A stretch of 64,000 bases of DNA, taken from Chromobotia macracanthus (taxonomy: Eukaryota; Chordata; Actinopteri; Cypriniformes; Botiidae). The notes below the pieces were generated by a model, which made no database searches, was not told where the DNA came from, and saw nothing but the letters and a program-made list of their open reading frames with translations. The position numbers were made by a program, and so were the translations under genes. The stretch spans positions 737,001 to 801,000 of the forward strand of contig JAZGTH010000107.1 in assembly GCA_036877525.1 (NCBI GenBank), given 5' to 3'. Positions 61,234 through 64,000 of this stretch are shown here, piece after piece (position 1 is the stretch's first letter; every line of letters starts with the position of its first letter).

Positions 61234-64000
<2,767 letters not shown>

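Overview
This is vertebrate nuclear DNA, almost certainly from a teleost fish and probably an otophysan or cyprinid-like one. The genes are broken into short exons with GT-AG introns, the encoded proteins closely match vertebrate families, and the gaps hold tRNA-derived SINEs and short terminal-inverted-repeat elements of the kind common in fish. There are no bacterial operons, CRISPR arrays or phage genes. All family assignments come from reading the translated exons by eye. Exon edges were set from splice signals and reading phase, and every multi-exon CDS below closes in frame.

Layout: (1) 1-14543, minus strand: the 5' end of rab11fip4 (three coding exons inside large repeat-rich introns; the rest of the gene lies beyond base 1). 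(2) 15406-18424, minus: coil (coilin), complete, 7 coding exons. (3) 18688-22407, plus: scpep1 (serine carboxypeptidase 1), complete, 13 exons, head-to-head with coil across 263 bp. (4) 23393-27662, minus: engase (cytosolic GH85 endo-beta-N-acetylglucosaminidase), complete, 14 exons. (5) 30997-32904, plus: slc16a3 (MCT4 lactate/proton transporter), 4 coding exons. (6) 36928-52051, minus: csnk1d (casein kinase 1 delta), with two alternative last exons. (7) 55642-59306, plus: dus1l (tRNA dihydrouridine synthase 1-like), 13 coding exons. (8) 61234-64000, minus: the 3' part of gps1 (COP9 signalosome subunit 1), running off the right edge.

Functionally these are mostly housekeeping genes linked by chromosomal neighbourhood rather than by pathway: Cajal body assembly (coil), lysosomal peptidase (scpep1), free-glycan catabolism (engase), lactate export (slc16a3), clock and signalling kinase (csnk1d), tRNA modification (dus1l), cullin deneddylation (gps1), and Rab11 endosome traffic (rab11fip4). 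From general knowledge, the human orthologues all lie on chromosome 17 (COIL-SCPEP1 at 17q22; ENGASE, SLC16A3-CSNK1D and DUS1L-GPS1 at 17q25.3; RAB11FIP4 at 17q11.2), so the window is a block of old synteny.

I did not find a previously undescribed biological system. The points most worth a second look are a GC-AG intron in gps1, the two coding ends of csnk1d, the compact coil/scpep1 divergent promoter, HRE cores around a TATA-like box upstream of slc16a3, a TG-repeat splice acceptor in scpep1, and three families of short inverted-repeat elements.
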